Shown one piece after another: positions 53,079-61,798 of a stretch of DNA of 64,000 nt. The notes under the pieces are model-generated. The model was not told the origin of the DNA, made no database searches, and saw only the letters and a list, made by a program, of their open reading frames with translations. Position 1 is the stretch's first letter, and each line of letters starts with the position of its first letter. Source of the DNA: Ignavibacteriae bacterium HGW-Ignavibacteriae-1 (GTDB lineage: Bacteria > Bacteroidota > Ignavibacteria > Kapaibacteriales > UBA2268). Made by a program: the position numbers and the translations under genes. The stretch covers positions 1 to 64,000 of the forward strand of contig PGYU01000005.1 of NCBI GenBank assembly GCA_002839825.1, in the 5' to 3' direction.

Positions 53079-53112
53079 AAAAAAAAAATCGTCCAAAAAT
53101 TTTGGACGATTC
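53079..53112 (-). terminator. intrinsic terminator of tRNA-Leu
   Basis: On the minus strand, AATCGTCCAAAATTTTTGGA pairs within itself and is followed by CGATT and a run of T. A textbook Rho-independent terminator 15 bases after the tRNA end. A mutated copy is part of the 47312-47388 duplicate. Confidence 0.85.
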
Positions 53113-53126
53113 CTTTTTTCATCTTG

Positions 53127-53210
53127 TACCCGGAACAGGAGTCGAACCTGCACGAGAGTTCTCTCACTACACCCTGAATGTAGCGCGTCTGCCAATTCCG
53201 CCATCCGGGC
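53127..53210 (-). tRNA. tRNA-Leu (anticodon CAG)
   Basis: 84 bases. Acceptor GCCCGGA pairs with TCCGGGT (first pair G-U), discriminator A. D-arm GGCGGAATTGGCAGACGC; anticodon stem CTACA/TGTAG with loop TTCAGGG, giving CAG; long class-II variable arm; T-arm GCAGGTTCGACTCCTG. CCA is not encoded. Reads CUG codons. Confidence 0.95.
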
Positions 53211-53350
53211 AACGTCGAAGTTCAAAAGTAAGCAATTTTTCCGCTTCTGCAAAGAAATTTCGTATTGTTCGTCATAGCATTAATGCTAATTAAAATAAGC
53301 ATTTTTTGTACTTTTGTATTTTAAACTGAAATTGAAATTGAAGGAATTTT

Positions 53351-55888
53351 ATGACATCGCAAGAAATTAGAAAATCGTTTTTAGATTTTTTTAAAGATAA
53401 AGAACATCGTATCGTACAGGGTTCGGCTGTGATTCCATTTGGCGACCCTACTCTTTTGTTTACAAATGCAGGGATGAACCAGTTCAAAGACGTTTTCTTA
53501 GGAACGGGAAGCCGAGAATATACGCGTGCTGCCGATACTCAGAAATGTATTCGGGTAAGCGGCAAGCATAATGATTTGGAGGAAGTTGGCGTTGATACCT
53601 ATCACCATACTTTTTTTGAAATGCTTGGCAACTGGAGTTTTGGTGATTACTACAAGCAGGAAGCGATTCAGTGGGCATGGGAACTATTGACTGATGTTTG
53701 GAAATTGCCTGTCGAAAGGTTGCATGCTTCCGTTTATCGTACTGATGATGAAGCTTATGAAATTTGGAAAAAATATCTTCCCGAATCTCGAATTCATCGC
53801 TTCGACGAGAAAGATAATTTCTGGGAAATGGGGGAGACCGGTCCATGCGGTCCATGTAGCGAAATTCATTATGACAGAACACCGGACTTGAGTGGTGCAA
53901 ATTTAGTTAACGCAGGAGTGCCTGAAGTAATTGAAATTTGGAACCTCGTATTTATTCAATACAATAGGAAGTCAACGGGTGAATTAGAACCTTTGACGGC
54001 AAAGCATGTGGATACAGGAATGGGTTTCGAGCGAATTTGTTCGGTTATCCAGCAAAAAGAATCCAACTATGACACCGATGTTTTTAGTCCGATAATTAGT
54101 GAAATTGCAAAATTATCAGGTAAGATTTACAAACAAGATTTAGATGATAGCGATAGTATTGCGATGAGAGTAATTGCCGACCATTTGCGTACTTTATCGT
54201 TTGCAATTGCCGATGGTGCATTGCCCGGAAACGAAGGCAGAGGATATGTTTTAAGACGTATCTTACGTCGCGGTTCGCGTTTTGCACGTAATCTTGGCTT
54301 CAAGGAACCTATAATTTATAAATTATTACCCGTTTTAATTGACATTATGGGCGATCAATTCCCCGAATTGAAGCAATATGAAGGTACAATCCATAGAGTT
54401 ATCAAAGCCGAAGAGGAAAGTTTTCTTCAAACGTTGGAGCGTGGTCTCGAAAAATTCGACGAAATTCTCTCTAAGTTGGATGAATCCGAAAAAATCATTC
54501 CCGGCGAAGAAGCATTTTTGCTCTATGATTCATTCGGTTTCCCCTTAGATTTGACTCAACTCATTGCAAGAGAGCGCGGCTATTCTGTAGATAATGCAGG
54601 TTTCGACGAATCTATGAAACAGCAAAAGGAACGTTCACGCGCTGCTCGTAAAAGTTTCTCCGATGAACTTGTATTACCCCAAACAGATGCTATATCGCAA
54701 TTTGTTGGTTATGAAATGTTGGAATGTGAATCCGAAGTAAAATTTGTAAATGAAAATTTGATAGTATTAGCACAAACTCCTTTTTACACTGAAAGTGGTG
54801 GTCAGATTTCGGATACAGGCGTTTTGTTGATAGGCGGAACTGAATATCAAGTTAATGATATGAAAAAATCAGGTTCGACAATTTTTCATATTTGCGACAG
54901 AAATATCGAGGCTAAAGTCGGCGACAAAGTTTTGGCTCGTGTAGATGCAAGCCGTCGAATAGATATTATGCGTAACCACTCTGCGACGCACTTAATGCAC
55001 GAAGCGCTTAGAGTTGTTCTCGGCGACCACGTTCAGCAAGCAGGCTCGCTCGTAGCACCCGGGTATTTAAGATTCGACTTTAATCATTTTGAAAAAGTTT
55101 CTGCGGAACAAATTCATCAAATCGAACGTATAGTGAATGACAAAATATTGGAAATCGTAGATATAAATATTGAAGAACTTGATATGGAAATTGCTGCTCA
55201 AAATAGTAAGATTAAGATGTTCTTCGGTGACAAATACGGTGATCGTGTCCGTGTGGTTACGATGGATAGCAAATATTCTATGGAGCTGTGTGGTGGTACT
55301 CATGTCCAAAACACTTCTCAAATAGGACTTTTCAAGATTATTTCCGAATCTTCAATTGCAGCCGGTGTTCGGCGTATTGAAGCAATTACCGGACGCGAAG
55401 TTGAGAATTACATCAGTTCGCTCAACAATAAATTGGAAGAGAGCAAGCAAAAGCAAGATGAATTGCTCGATAAAATTAAAGAATTAAATAAAGAAATTAA
55501 TATAATCAAGTTAAATGATACTGTAAACATGATTATTAATGATTGCAAATCTATTGAAATTAAAGATATAAAATTATTTATTTATAATTTAAATAATAAT
55601 AATAATAATGATTTGAGAACTATTGCCGAAAAACTTAGAGAAACTTATAATAAAAATTCAATCGCATTTATTGCATCAATTAATGACGACAAAGTACAAC
55701 TTGCTTGCACTGTTAGCGATGATTTAGTGTCTAAATATAATGCAGGAAAACTCATAGGTCAAGCAGCCAAAATCGTTGATGGTGGCGGCGGTGGAAAACC
55801 ACATTTAGCAACTGCAGGCGGAAAGGACATCAGCAAATTAGACGAACTATTGCAATCATTTCCCAAAATAGTTGAAGGAAGCAATTAA
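53351..55888 (+). CDS. alaS: alanine-tRNA ligase
   Basis: 845 residues. Charges tRNA-Ala and edits mischarged Ser/Gly. Class II core at the start (FFKDKEHRIVQGSAVIPFGD, LFTNAGMNQFKDVFLG), editing-domain zinc motif HSATHLMHEAL with a distal CGGTHVQNT, and a C-terminal C-Ala domain ending IVDGGGGGKPHLATAGG. An Asn6 run coded by (AAT)6 at 55592-55609 lies in the C-terminal linker. Complete, housekeeping. Confidence 0.97.
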   Translation: MTSQEIRKSFLDFFKDKEHRIVQGSAVIPFGDPTLLFTNAGMNQFKDVFLGTGSREYTRAADTQKCIRVSGKHNDLEEVGVDTYHHTFFEMLGNWSFGDYYKQEAIQWAWELLTDVWKLPVERLHASVYRTDDEAYEIWKKYLPESRIHRFDEKDNFWEMGETGPCGPCSEIHYDRTPDLSGANLVNAGVPEVIEIWNLVFIQYNRKSTGELEPLTAKHVDTGMGFERICSVIQQKESNYDTDVFSPIISEIAKLSGKIYKQDLDDSDSIAMRVIADHLRTLSFAIADGALPGNEGRGYVLRRILRRGSRFARNLGFKEPIIYKLLPVLIDIMGDQFPELKQYEGTIHRVIKAEEESFLQTLERGLEKFDEILSKLDESEKIIPGEEAFLLYDSFGFPLDLTQLIARERGYSVDNAGFDESMKQQKERSRAARKSFSDELVLPQTDAISQFVGYEMLECESEVKFVNENLIVLAQTPFYTESGGQISDTGVLLIGGTEYQVNDMKKSGSTIFHICDRNIEAKVGDKVLARVDASRRIDIMRNHSATHLMHEALRVVLGDHVQQAGSLVAPGYLRFDFNHFEKVSAEQIHQIERIVNDKILEIVDINIEELDMEIAAQNSKIKMFFGDKYGDRVRVVTMDSKYSMELCGGTHVQNTSQIGLFKIISESSIAAGVRRIEAITGREVENYISSLNNKLEESKQKQDELLDKIKELNKEINIIKLNDTVNMIINDCKSIEIKDIKLFIYNLNNNNNNDLRTIAEKLRETYNKNSIAFIASINDDKVQLACTVSDDLVSKYNAGKLIGQAAKIVDGGGGGKPHLATAGGKDISKLDELLQSFPKIVEGSN

Positions 55889-55892
55889 CAAA

Positions 55893-56933
55893 ATGCAAGA
55901 CAATACAATTAAAAATATTCTGATTTTATTCTTAGCTATAGTAATTTTCTATATACTAAATGAATTAGCATCTATTATATTACCACTTGTATTGGCTTTG
56001 TTGGGCGCTATCGTGATGCAGCCCTTTATTGATTTTTTGCTCAGAAAAAAAATCCCTAAACTTTTTATTTTGCCAACTGTTTCGATTATATCATTAGCTG
56101 TGCTGTTCGGTATATTTTTAATAGTATCCGATACTGTCTCAAGTATCGTTGAGCAACAAGACTATCTTTTGAGCCGTCTTTTGAGCAAACTTGATGGATT
56201 ATTGACATGGATTAATGCCGTTTTTAAATTAGACCTTGATACAACTCTACTTGTTTCAGAGATTTACAAACGAGCAGGTGATGGTTGGTTATCAGGGTTC
56301 ATGGGTGATTTGGCATCGGGTTTAGGTTCATTTTTAGGTTCATTTATGTTTTTTGCTTTGTACTATATTATGCTATTAGCTGGAATGTCAGGTTATAAAG
56401 ATTATATGAGCTATGTTGGGGCAGAGAAATCTGAGCAATTTTTAGCGGAATATGCCAAAATTCAACACTCGATTTTTTCTTATGTAGCGATTAAAACTTT
56501 AATAAGCATTATTACCGGTTTGTTAGTATATGGGATATGTGTTTCATTCGGAATAAAATTTGCATTTTTTTGGGGATTTTCAGCATTTATATTGAATTTC
56601 ATTCCGAATATTGGTTCCATCTTAGGTACTGTTTTCCCAATTTTAATGTCTATTATTCAAATTGATTCCTTTCAAACAATATTATTGCTTTCAATTTTGT
56701 TAGTTACCGTACAGTTTATGATGGGTAATGTGATTGAACCGATAGTAATGGGTAATCGTATGCGTCTCAATACACTTACTGTACTTTTTGGCTTAGTATT
56801 TTGGGGCTATATTTGGGGGATTCCCGGGATGTTATTATCTGTTCCACTAATGGTAATACTGAAAATCATTCTTGAACGGTTTCCGGCATTCAGTTTTATT
56901 GGCAGAATTATGGGCTATCCCGAAAAAACGTGA
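55893..56933 (+). CDS. AI-2E-family transporter
   Basis: 346 residues from ATG 55893, 4 bases after alaS. Seven to eight membrane spans, with IILPLVLALLGAIVMQPFIDFL, FILNFIPNIGSILGTVFPIL and a late GNVIEPIVMGNRMRLNTLTV, which identify the AI-2E (TqsA/YdiK) family. Members export small molecules or Na+/H+-linked solutes; the autoinducer-2 role is not general. Co-transcribed with alaS by position. Confidence 0.88.
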   Translation: MQDNTIKNILILFLAIVIFYILNELASIILPLVLALLGAIVMQPFIDFLLRKKIPKLFILPTVSIISLAVLFGIFLIVSDTVSSIVEQQDYLLSRLLSKLDGLLTWINAVFKLDLDTTLLVSEIYKRAGDGWLSGFMGDLASGLGSFLGSFMFFALYYIMLLAGMSGYKDYMSYVGAEKSEQFLAEYAKIQHSIFSYVAIKTLISIITGLLVYGICVSFGIKFAFFWGFSAFILNFIPNIGSILGTVFPILMSIIQIDSFQTILLLSILLVTVQFMMGNVIEPIVMGNRMRLNTLTVLFGLVFWGYIWGIPGMLLSVPLMVILKIILERFPAFSFIGRIMGYPEKT

Positions 56934-57422
56934 TTACTCGCTTTTCAACCAATCCATATCGTCCTCGAATGTGATTGAGTTGTTCTCAAAATTCTCGTTT
57001 GTGAATTTGTAGATATCCTTGTATGCCGAGATTAGCTTTGATTTTTCAAAATAAGCGCTTGAGATATTAACTAATCGTTCGTCCTCAGTCATTATGATTA
57101 AGTTTTCGCTTTGTTTTCCATCTTCACGGTAGCTTTTAACTAACGCTAAATTATCCCAAGTTGTCGAGAATGTTTTGTTTGATTGGGTATATTGTAATTT
57201 ATCATCAAAAATGCTGATTGTGCGTGACTTTTTGCCGAAATAGTAAAAGAACAAGGCTATCAACAAACCGATAATACCGCCCGTTAATGCTTCGGTGATT
57301 TTCTCTTGGTCTCCCGATGTAACACCGCTCAGTATGTAGATGACTGAAATGCCTATCATCACCCAAGATAAATATTTGAAGGATGTTAATTTTACAGTAT
57401 ATTCTGAGATTAGATTACTCAT
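56934..57422 (-). CDS. two-helix membrane protein of unknown function (162 aa)
   Basis: Two adjacent membrane helices (YLSWVMIGISVIYILSGV and LTGGIIGLLIALFFYYFG) are followed by a ~100-residue soluble domain (ISIFDDKLQYTQSNKTFS, WDNLALVKSYREDGKQS) resembling bacterial PH-like modules. Its start overlaps the kynureninase stop (ATGA), so it is in the kyn transcript, but a link to tryptophan catabolism is not evident. Confidence 0.65.
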   Translation of the reverse strand: MSNLISEYTVKLTSFKYLSWVMIGISVIYILSGVTSGDQEKITEALTGGIIGLLIALFFYYFGKKSRTISIFDDKLQYTQSNKTFSTTWDNLALVKSYREDGKQSENLIIMTEDERLVNISSAYFEKSKLISAYKDIYKFTNENFENNSITFEDDMDWLKSE

Positions 57423-58621
57423 GACTTGCCTATATTAGTTACGATTTCTTTCAAAGCGATGATTGAATCAGCTAATTGACGGTTGCTCAAATAGGGTGCA
57501 GGTCCGAATCTTAAATTTTCACCTCTAAAATCTACAAAGATTTTTCTTTGCCGGAGTTCACTTGTGATTCGTGCTGCTCTTTTTGTATAAAAGACTATGA
57601 ATCCGCCATATTTTTCAAGTGGTATGTCTCGTTTGCGGTCTATAATGTCGCTCGGCATACCGGCTTTATCAAATTCAGACGCCAAATATTTCAATTGATG
57701 CAACGAAATTTCCCTTAATTTTACCGGTGAATATTGCATATCGCGGAAGAAGTCCAAGACGCTTGATGCACGATAGTGACTAATGGGGTCATAAGTCGAG
57801 CCTGCAAATTGCCAATGGCTCGGACCGTAATTGACTTGCCCCTGAACTTTAGGAGCAGTAATCATTCCAAATTCGCTGAACCAGCCTGTTAATGCAGGTC
57901 TGAATTCAACACCGTCGGGTATCAACATGAAGCAATTGCCTTCGCCCAATTGGCAGTATTTATAGCCACCGCCCAAAACGAAGCTGTTTGGCAAATTTTC
58001 TTCAATAATTGAGAAGGGGATAGCATTCAAAGTATGGTAGGTGTCTATCATCAATCTGGCGCCAAATTTTTCGCAAGTTCTATCTAAAAGGCTCAAATTT
58101 TCGATAATTTTAGAATTATTATAGAATACTTTTGATATAACAACCGCTGCAGTTTTATCGTCAACCAATTGAGCCATGCGTTCTGATAATGTATCGTAAG
58201 GTTCGGAGGCAACGTTGACCACTTCGAGGTATTCTGAGTCTAAACGGTCTAATTGGCGTCTGACAGTGTAAAATTCTGAGTCGCTGGTTATGACTTTTCT
58301 ACGATTCTTCAAATCAAGTGCAGACAGAAATTTAATAAATAGCTCGTGCGTATTGGTAGCTAGGGCGATATTGTGTGCCTTGCCATCTAATAATTCCGCA
58401 TATCCTTGCCGCACTCTGTCCGATTTGTGAAAAGCCTTCTCCCACTTATCATCTACAAATAAAGCGGCGTCTTTCCAAGCTTCGCGAATTCCCTCATAAG
58501 CTGCATCAGGCCAAGCTTGGTGAGAATGCCCAGTTAGCAAAATCCTTTCAGTCACTTTGAAATTACTATAAAATCTACTTAAAGGGTTGACATCTTTTGT
58601 CAAAATGTTAACATCAATCAT
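57419..58621 (-). CDS. kynU: kynureninase
   Basis: 400 residues, a PLP enzyme that cleaves kynurenine to anthranilate and alanine. Fold-type I features: LTGHSHQAWPDAAYEGI near the start, MIDTYHTLNAIPF (cofactor Asp) and the PLP lysine in VLGGGYKYCQLGEGNCF; the C-terminal domain has LRFGPAPYLSN. Overlaps kynA by 8 bases, so translation is coupled. The formamidase needed between the two enzymes is not in the window. Confidence 0.92.
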   Translation of the reverse strand: MIDVNILTKDVNPLSRFYSNFKVTERILLTGHSHQAWPDAAYEGIREAWKDAALFVDDKWEKAFHKSDRVRQGYAELLDGKAHNIALATNTHELFIKFLSALDLKNRRKVITSDSEFYTVRRQLDRLDSEYLEVVNVASEPYDTLSERMAQLVDDKTAAVVISKVFYNNSKIIENLSLLDRTCEKFGARLMIDTYHTLNAIPFSIIEENLPNSFVLGGGYKYCQLGEGNCFMLIPDGVEFRPALTGWFSEFGMITAPKVQGQVNYGPSHWQFAGSTYDPISHYRASSVLDFFRDMQYSPVKLREISLHQLKYLASEFDKAGMPSDIIDRKRDIPLEKYGGFIVFYTKRAARITSELRQRKIFVDFRGENLRFGPAPYLSNRQLADSIIALKEIVTNIGKS

Positions 58622-59405
58622 TATTAAACTCCGATCTTATTGCCCATAAATCCGGAAAACATGGGTTGAATAGGGTAGATTGTAAATATTTAGCTCCCGG
58701 ACTGCCACCTGTACCCATTTTTGCTCCGATTGTACGTTCAACCATTTTCACGTGACGATAGCGCCATTCTTGCAAGCCCTCGTCGAGGTCTAACATCAGT
58801 TCGCAGAACTGTGCTATGATTGGCGAATTGCGATAAATGTCTATAAGTATTATTTGAACTTCCGGAGATGTTTCTACTTTTGCTGTGAAATCTCGGTTGA
58901 GTATGTTTTGTGGTATATCGTAAGAATTCGTTTGTAAATATCTTAGAAAAAAATCCCAAAGGGTTGGGCTTTTAAAGCTATCTTCTAATCTTTTTCTTTC
59001 CGGGGAACCCTGCTCAAAACGATTTAGAACTGCTGATTGTTTGAGTCCGAGAGCGAATTCGAGTTCTCTGAACTGAGAAGATTGAAATCCGCTTGCCGAA
59101 TCTAAATAATTTCTGAATGAAAGAAATTCCAATGGAGTCATTGTTTCGAGAATATCAATTTGATGAACTAACACTTTCAAAATTGTGTTAATTCGCTTCA
59201 GTGTCTTTTGGGCGGCAATTAGCTGATTTTGCTCCAATTTGACTATAAGATGAGCAACTTCGTGAAGAATTTGCTTGAACCATAGCTCATATGCTTGATG
59301 AATTATGATGAAAAGCATTTCATCATGCTCATTCGGGTCCGACTTCAAATTTTGCAATCCGGTCAGTTCGGTAATTTGTAGATATTTATTGTATGTAAGT
59401 TCCAT
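58614..59405 (-). CDS. kynA: tryptophan 2,3-dioxygenase
   Basis: 263 residues from ATG 59405. Haem enzyme that opens the tryptophan indole ring to N-formylkynurenine. MELTYNKYLQITEL is the usual start; DEMLFIIIHQAYELWFKQIL carries the substrate-side His; WRYRHVKMVERTIGAKMGTG carries the proximal haem His and the Gly/Thr loop. Full length. Forms a two-step kynurenine pathway start with kynU. Confidence 0.94.
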   Translation of the reverse strand: MELTYNKYLQITELTGLQNLKSDPNEHDEMLFIIIHQAYELWFKQILHEVAHLIVKLEQNQLIAAQKTLKRINTILKVLVHQIDILETMTPLEFLSFRNYLDSASGFQSSQFRELEFALGLKQSAVLNRFEQGSPERKRLEDSFKSPTLWDFFLRYLQTNSYDIPQNILNRDFTAKVETSPEVQIILIDIYRNSPIIAQFCELMLDLDEGLQEWRYRHVKMVERTIGAKMGTGGSPGAKYLQSTLFNPCFPDLWAIRSEFNND

Positions 59406-59481
59406 CTCAAATCTCAAATTGAATAATTCTAAATATATGTAAAAATCTCGGCACTCAAAATTAAATAAAATTCACCGAACA

Positions 59482-60714
59482 TCAATCATAAAACGACAAG
59501 CTTGCAAATGTGACGGCTGATTGTGTTTCGGCTTCGTACCATTGATTATACTTGTTCAACTTTGCTTGCTTAAAGGAATTAGTTTTCAAAAAGGAATAAA
59601 TCGGAGCTGTGCCGCAAATTTTCCATTTGTCATGAACAGCCGCAATTTGACTGTAAAAATCTTCCGGTGCTAATTTTAATATCGAACTAATAAGCTTGCT
59701 ATCTTCTGTTTTTACTTCACCAAGTTTCTCGACAGCATCAAAATTATCTTCGAACTTGATGCCGATGTGAGCAAAGTCAACGCTTGCTATATAGCTCGCT
59801 TTTATATTATTATCCGAGATATAAGCCTTCAAAGTTTTAATAAAAGTGTTAATGTCGGCATTTTCAGCCGGGTTTGTGCCCTCAGCCATAAATTGATGCA
59901 TCGAGCCAACTACCACAGGTAAGATTTTGAAATTTCGATTCTTGAAATAATGTTGAAGCAAAATCACCTGAAGTTCAATCGAATGTTCGGGTTTATGTGC
60001 CAAATCATCAATTCCAAATGAATCAGGACAATTTGAATAGAGAAAATCTATCAAATTATTGTCTGTTTCTACAATCCCAAGTGGAGTCTCGAAATTTTTG
60101 CGCGTCAACATAAATTGACCGGAGTTGATAAAATGCGAGGTGCCGAAAATGATGAATAAGTCCGAATCAGTCCCTGAAATTGAATGATAGCCCGATGAAT
60201 AAACTTCGGAGACTATGTTGCCAAGCCTGAAATCAATATGCGGGACAATTATTGAATGAGCGGATGAATCAAATTCTTCAACATTTGTGCTTTTGAAAAA
60301 TTCATTCAGAAAGATTTCAATTTCTTTCGGGTCGGCGGGATAACAAGTACCTGCACAAACGGGAGGTCTGATACTTGACGCCAAGTATTCTTGCTCAACT
60401 AAAGCACGCTTTTGATAAAATGTCTCGGACAAAATGAATCCCATATCGTCTAATGCTTTGATTTGAGCCAAAATGGGTTCAATTGTAGTTTCGCCATGCT
60501 CTTGATTTTCAATTTTCAAAATATCACGAATGTCAAGTTCTTCATCAATACTTGCCAAAATATTGAAAAATTCGGGCGTTACTATTACAGGAGCTTCTGC
60601 ATAGCCCATTGGGTCATCTAACAAAACCCACTCTTTGCCTTCATATTCGATTAAATTGGTACGTATGTCATATCTTAAGGGGTAAAGTTTATTCATTGGC
60701 AATTTGATTTTCAT
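59482..60714 (-). CDS. AmmeMemoRadiSam system protein B (MEMO1 family)
   Basis: 410 residues. A ~115-residue N-terminal domain of unknown role is followed by a MEMO1/dioxygenase-like fold: PPVCAGTCYPADPKEIE, HSIIVPHIDFRLGNIVSEVY and FGTSHFINS, with HKPEHSIELQVILLQ and ASVDFAHIGIKF, which supply the metal-site His/Asp. The AMMECR1 and radical-SAM partners are not in this window. Either ATG at 60714 or ATG 60696 is possible; both overlap the small membrane gene upstream. Confidence 0.85.
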   Translation of the reverse strand: MKIKLPMNKLYPLRYDIRTNLIEYEGKEWVLLDDPMGYAEAPVIVTPEFFNILASIDEELDIRDILKIENQEHGETTIEPILAQIKALDDMGFILSETFYQKRALVEQEYLASSIRPPVCAGTCYPADPKEIEIFLNEFFKSTNVEEFDSSAHSIIVPHIDFRLGNIVSEVYSSGYHSISGTDSDLFIIFGTSHFINSGQFMLTRKNFETPLGIVETDNNLIDFLYSNCPDSFGIDDLAHKPEHSIELQVILLQHYFKNRNFKILPVVVGSMHQFMAEGTNPAENADINTFIKTLKAYISDNNIKASYIASVDFAHIGIKFEDNFDAVEKLGEVKTEDSKLISSILKLAPEDFYSQIAAVHDKWKICGTAPIYSFLKTNSFKQAKLNKYNQWYEAETQSAVTFASLSFYD

Positions 60715-60946
60715 CTGGAATGGATAAATATTTATCCTCGAACTTTTTAATTACGAATGCAAATGCTAATCCCGAAGCTGTCAAAATAAGCGCTGCTGCA
60801 AGAAACCATGCATTGTCTGTAAACGCATATGCAACGAAAAAGAACAGAGCACCAATCAGGCTCGAACCTGTCGTTACAAAAATTGACTTCTTGACGTTTT
60901 GTTGAGCATTCAAGGGTTTGCTCATGTCTAATTTATTGCTATTCAT
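60689..60946 (-). CDS. small two-helix membrane protein (85 aa)
   Basis: Two membrane helices (SIFVTTGSSLIGALFFFVAY and FLAAALILTASGLAFAFVI) with a short charged C-terminus (KKFEDKYLSIPDENQIANE). Overlaps the MEMO1-like gene downstream and follows dapD by 8 bases, so it is embedded in an operon. Family not recognised. Confidence 0.65.
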   Translation of the reverse strand: MNSNKLDMSKPLNAQQNVKKSIFVTTGSSLIGALFFFVAYAFTDNAWFLAAALILTASGLAFAFVIKKFEDKYLSIPDENQIANE

Positions 60947-60954
60947 ATCATCTG

Positions 60955-61782
60955 TTACCTTAAATCGAAATTTAATGCAGTCTTAGCGTCAGTTTTCGAA
61001 TCCCGATATTTTACTATCAAAGGGGTATAAATCGAAAGCCCGTTGTCTTGTGCAAATTCTGAGTTGATTTTTCGTGAACCTGCAACTAATACAGCGTTTT
61101 CAGGCACTTCTAAGGGATTGTTTTCGCCGGAAGTGATAATCGTTTCGTTTACTAAATCATAAATTTTGGTAGATGCTGTAAGTATAACTCCCGATGCCAA
61201 AACTGCATTTTTGCGAACTCGAACACCTTCGTAAATACCGCAATTTCCGCCTACCATAACATTATCCTCGACTATAACAGGTCTTGCACCGGCAGGTTCG
61301 AGAACGCCACCGATTTGAGCAGCTGCACTGATATGAACGTTCTTGCCAATTTGTGCGCATGTACCCACAAGTGCGTGTGAATCAATCATAGTTCCGGAAT
61401 CAACATACGAACCAATATTTATGTACATTGGTGGCATACAAATCACTCCATCGGCGACGTAAGCACCACGACGTATTGTCGAGCCACCGGGAACAACTCT
61501 GATGTTGCTTTCAAGGTCAATATTTTTGGTTGGTAGAGTGTGTTTATCAAAAAATTTGAAGTTATCGTCGTTAGAGAAGTCATGCATCGTTCCGGCTCTA
61601 AACAGAAGGAGTATGCCTTTTTTTACCCATTGATTCACCTGCCATTCGCCATTGCCAAGAGGCTCGGCTGCTCTTATTTTGCCGGTGTCTAATTGTTGGG
61701 CAAAACGCTCTAAAATTTCTTCAGGAATTTCATTTGTTCCTGATTCAAAGTAACTCTCAACGGAATTTTTCAATTCTTCCAT
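60955..61782 (-). CDS. dapD: 2,3,4,5-tetrahydropyridine-2,6-dicarboxylate N-succinyltransferase
   Basis: 275 residues. Succinylates tetrahydrodipicolinate in lysine/meso-DAP synthesis. An N-terminal helical domain (VESYFESGTNEIPEEILERF) is followed by a left-handed beta-helix with hexapeptide repeats (GAYVADGVICMPPMYINIGS, GTCAQIGKNVHISAAAQIGG, ENNPLEVPENAVLVAGSR). Normal length; a trimer in the family. Confidence 0.94.
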   Translation of the reverse strand: MEELKNSVESYFESGTNEIPEEILERFAQQLDTGKIRAAEPLGNGEWQVNQWVKKGILLLFRAGTMHDFSNDDNFKFFDKHTLPTKNIDLESNIRVVPGGSTIRRGAYVADGVICMPPMYINIGSYVDSGTMIDSHALVGTCAQIGKNVHISAAAQIGGVLEPAGARPVIVEDNVMVGGNCGIYEGVRVRKNAVLASGVILTASTKIYDLVNETIITSGENNPLEVPENAVLVAGSRKINSEFAQDNGLSIYTPLIVKYRDSKTDAKTALNFDLR

Positions 61783-61798
61783 ACTACTCCCGTAATTG

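Noticed and set aside
47390-53126. A prophage or integrative element with its own integrase
   Set aside because: Only the SBBP/T9SS and OmpA genes fill the segment. No recombinase, phage or conjugation gene is seen, so only the att-like footprint is reported.
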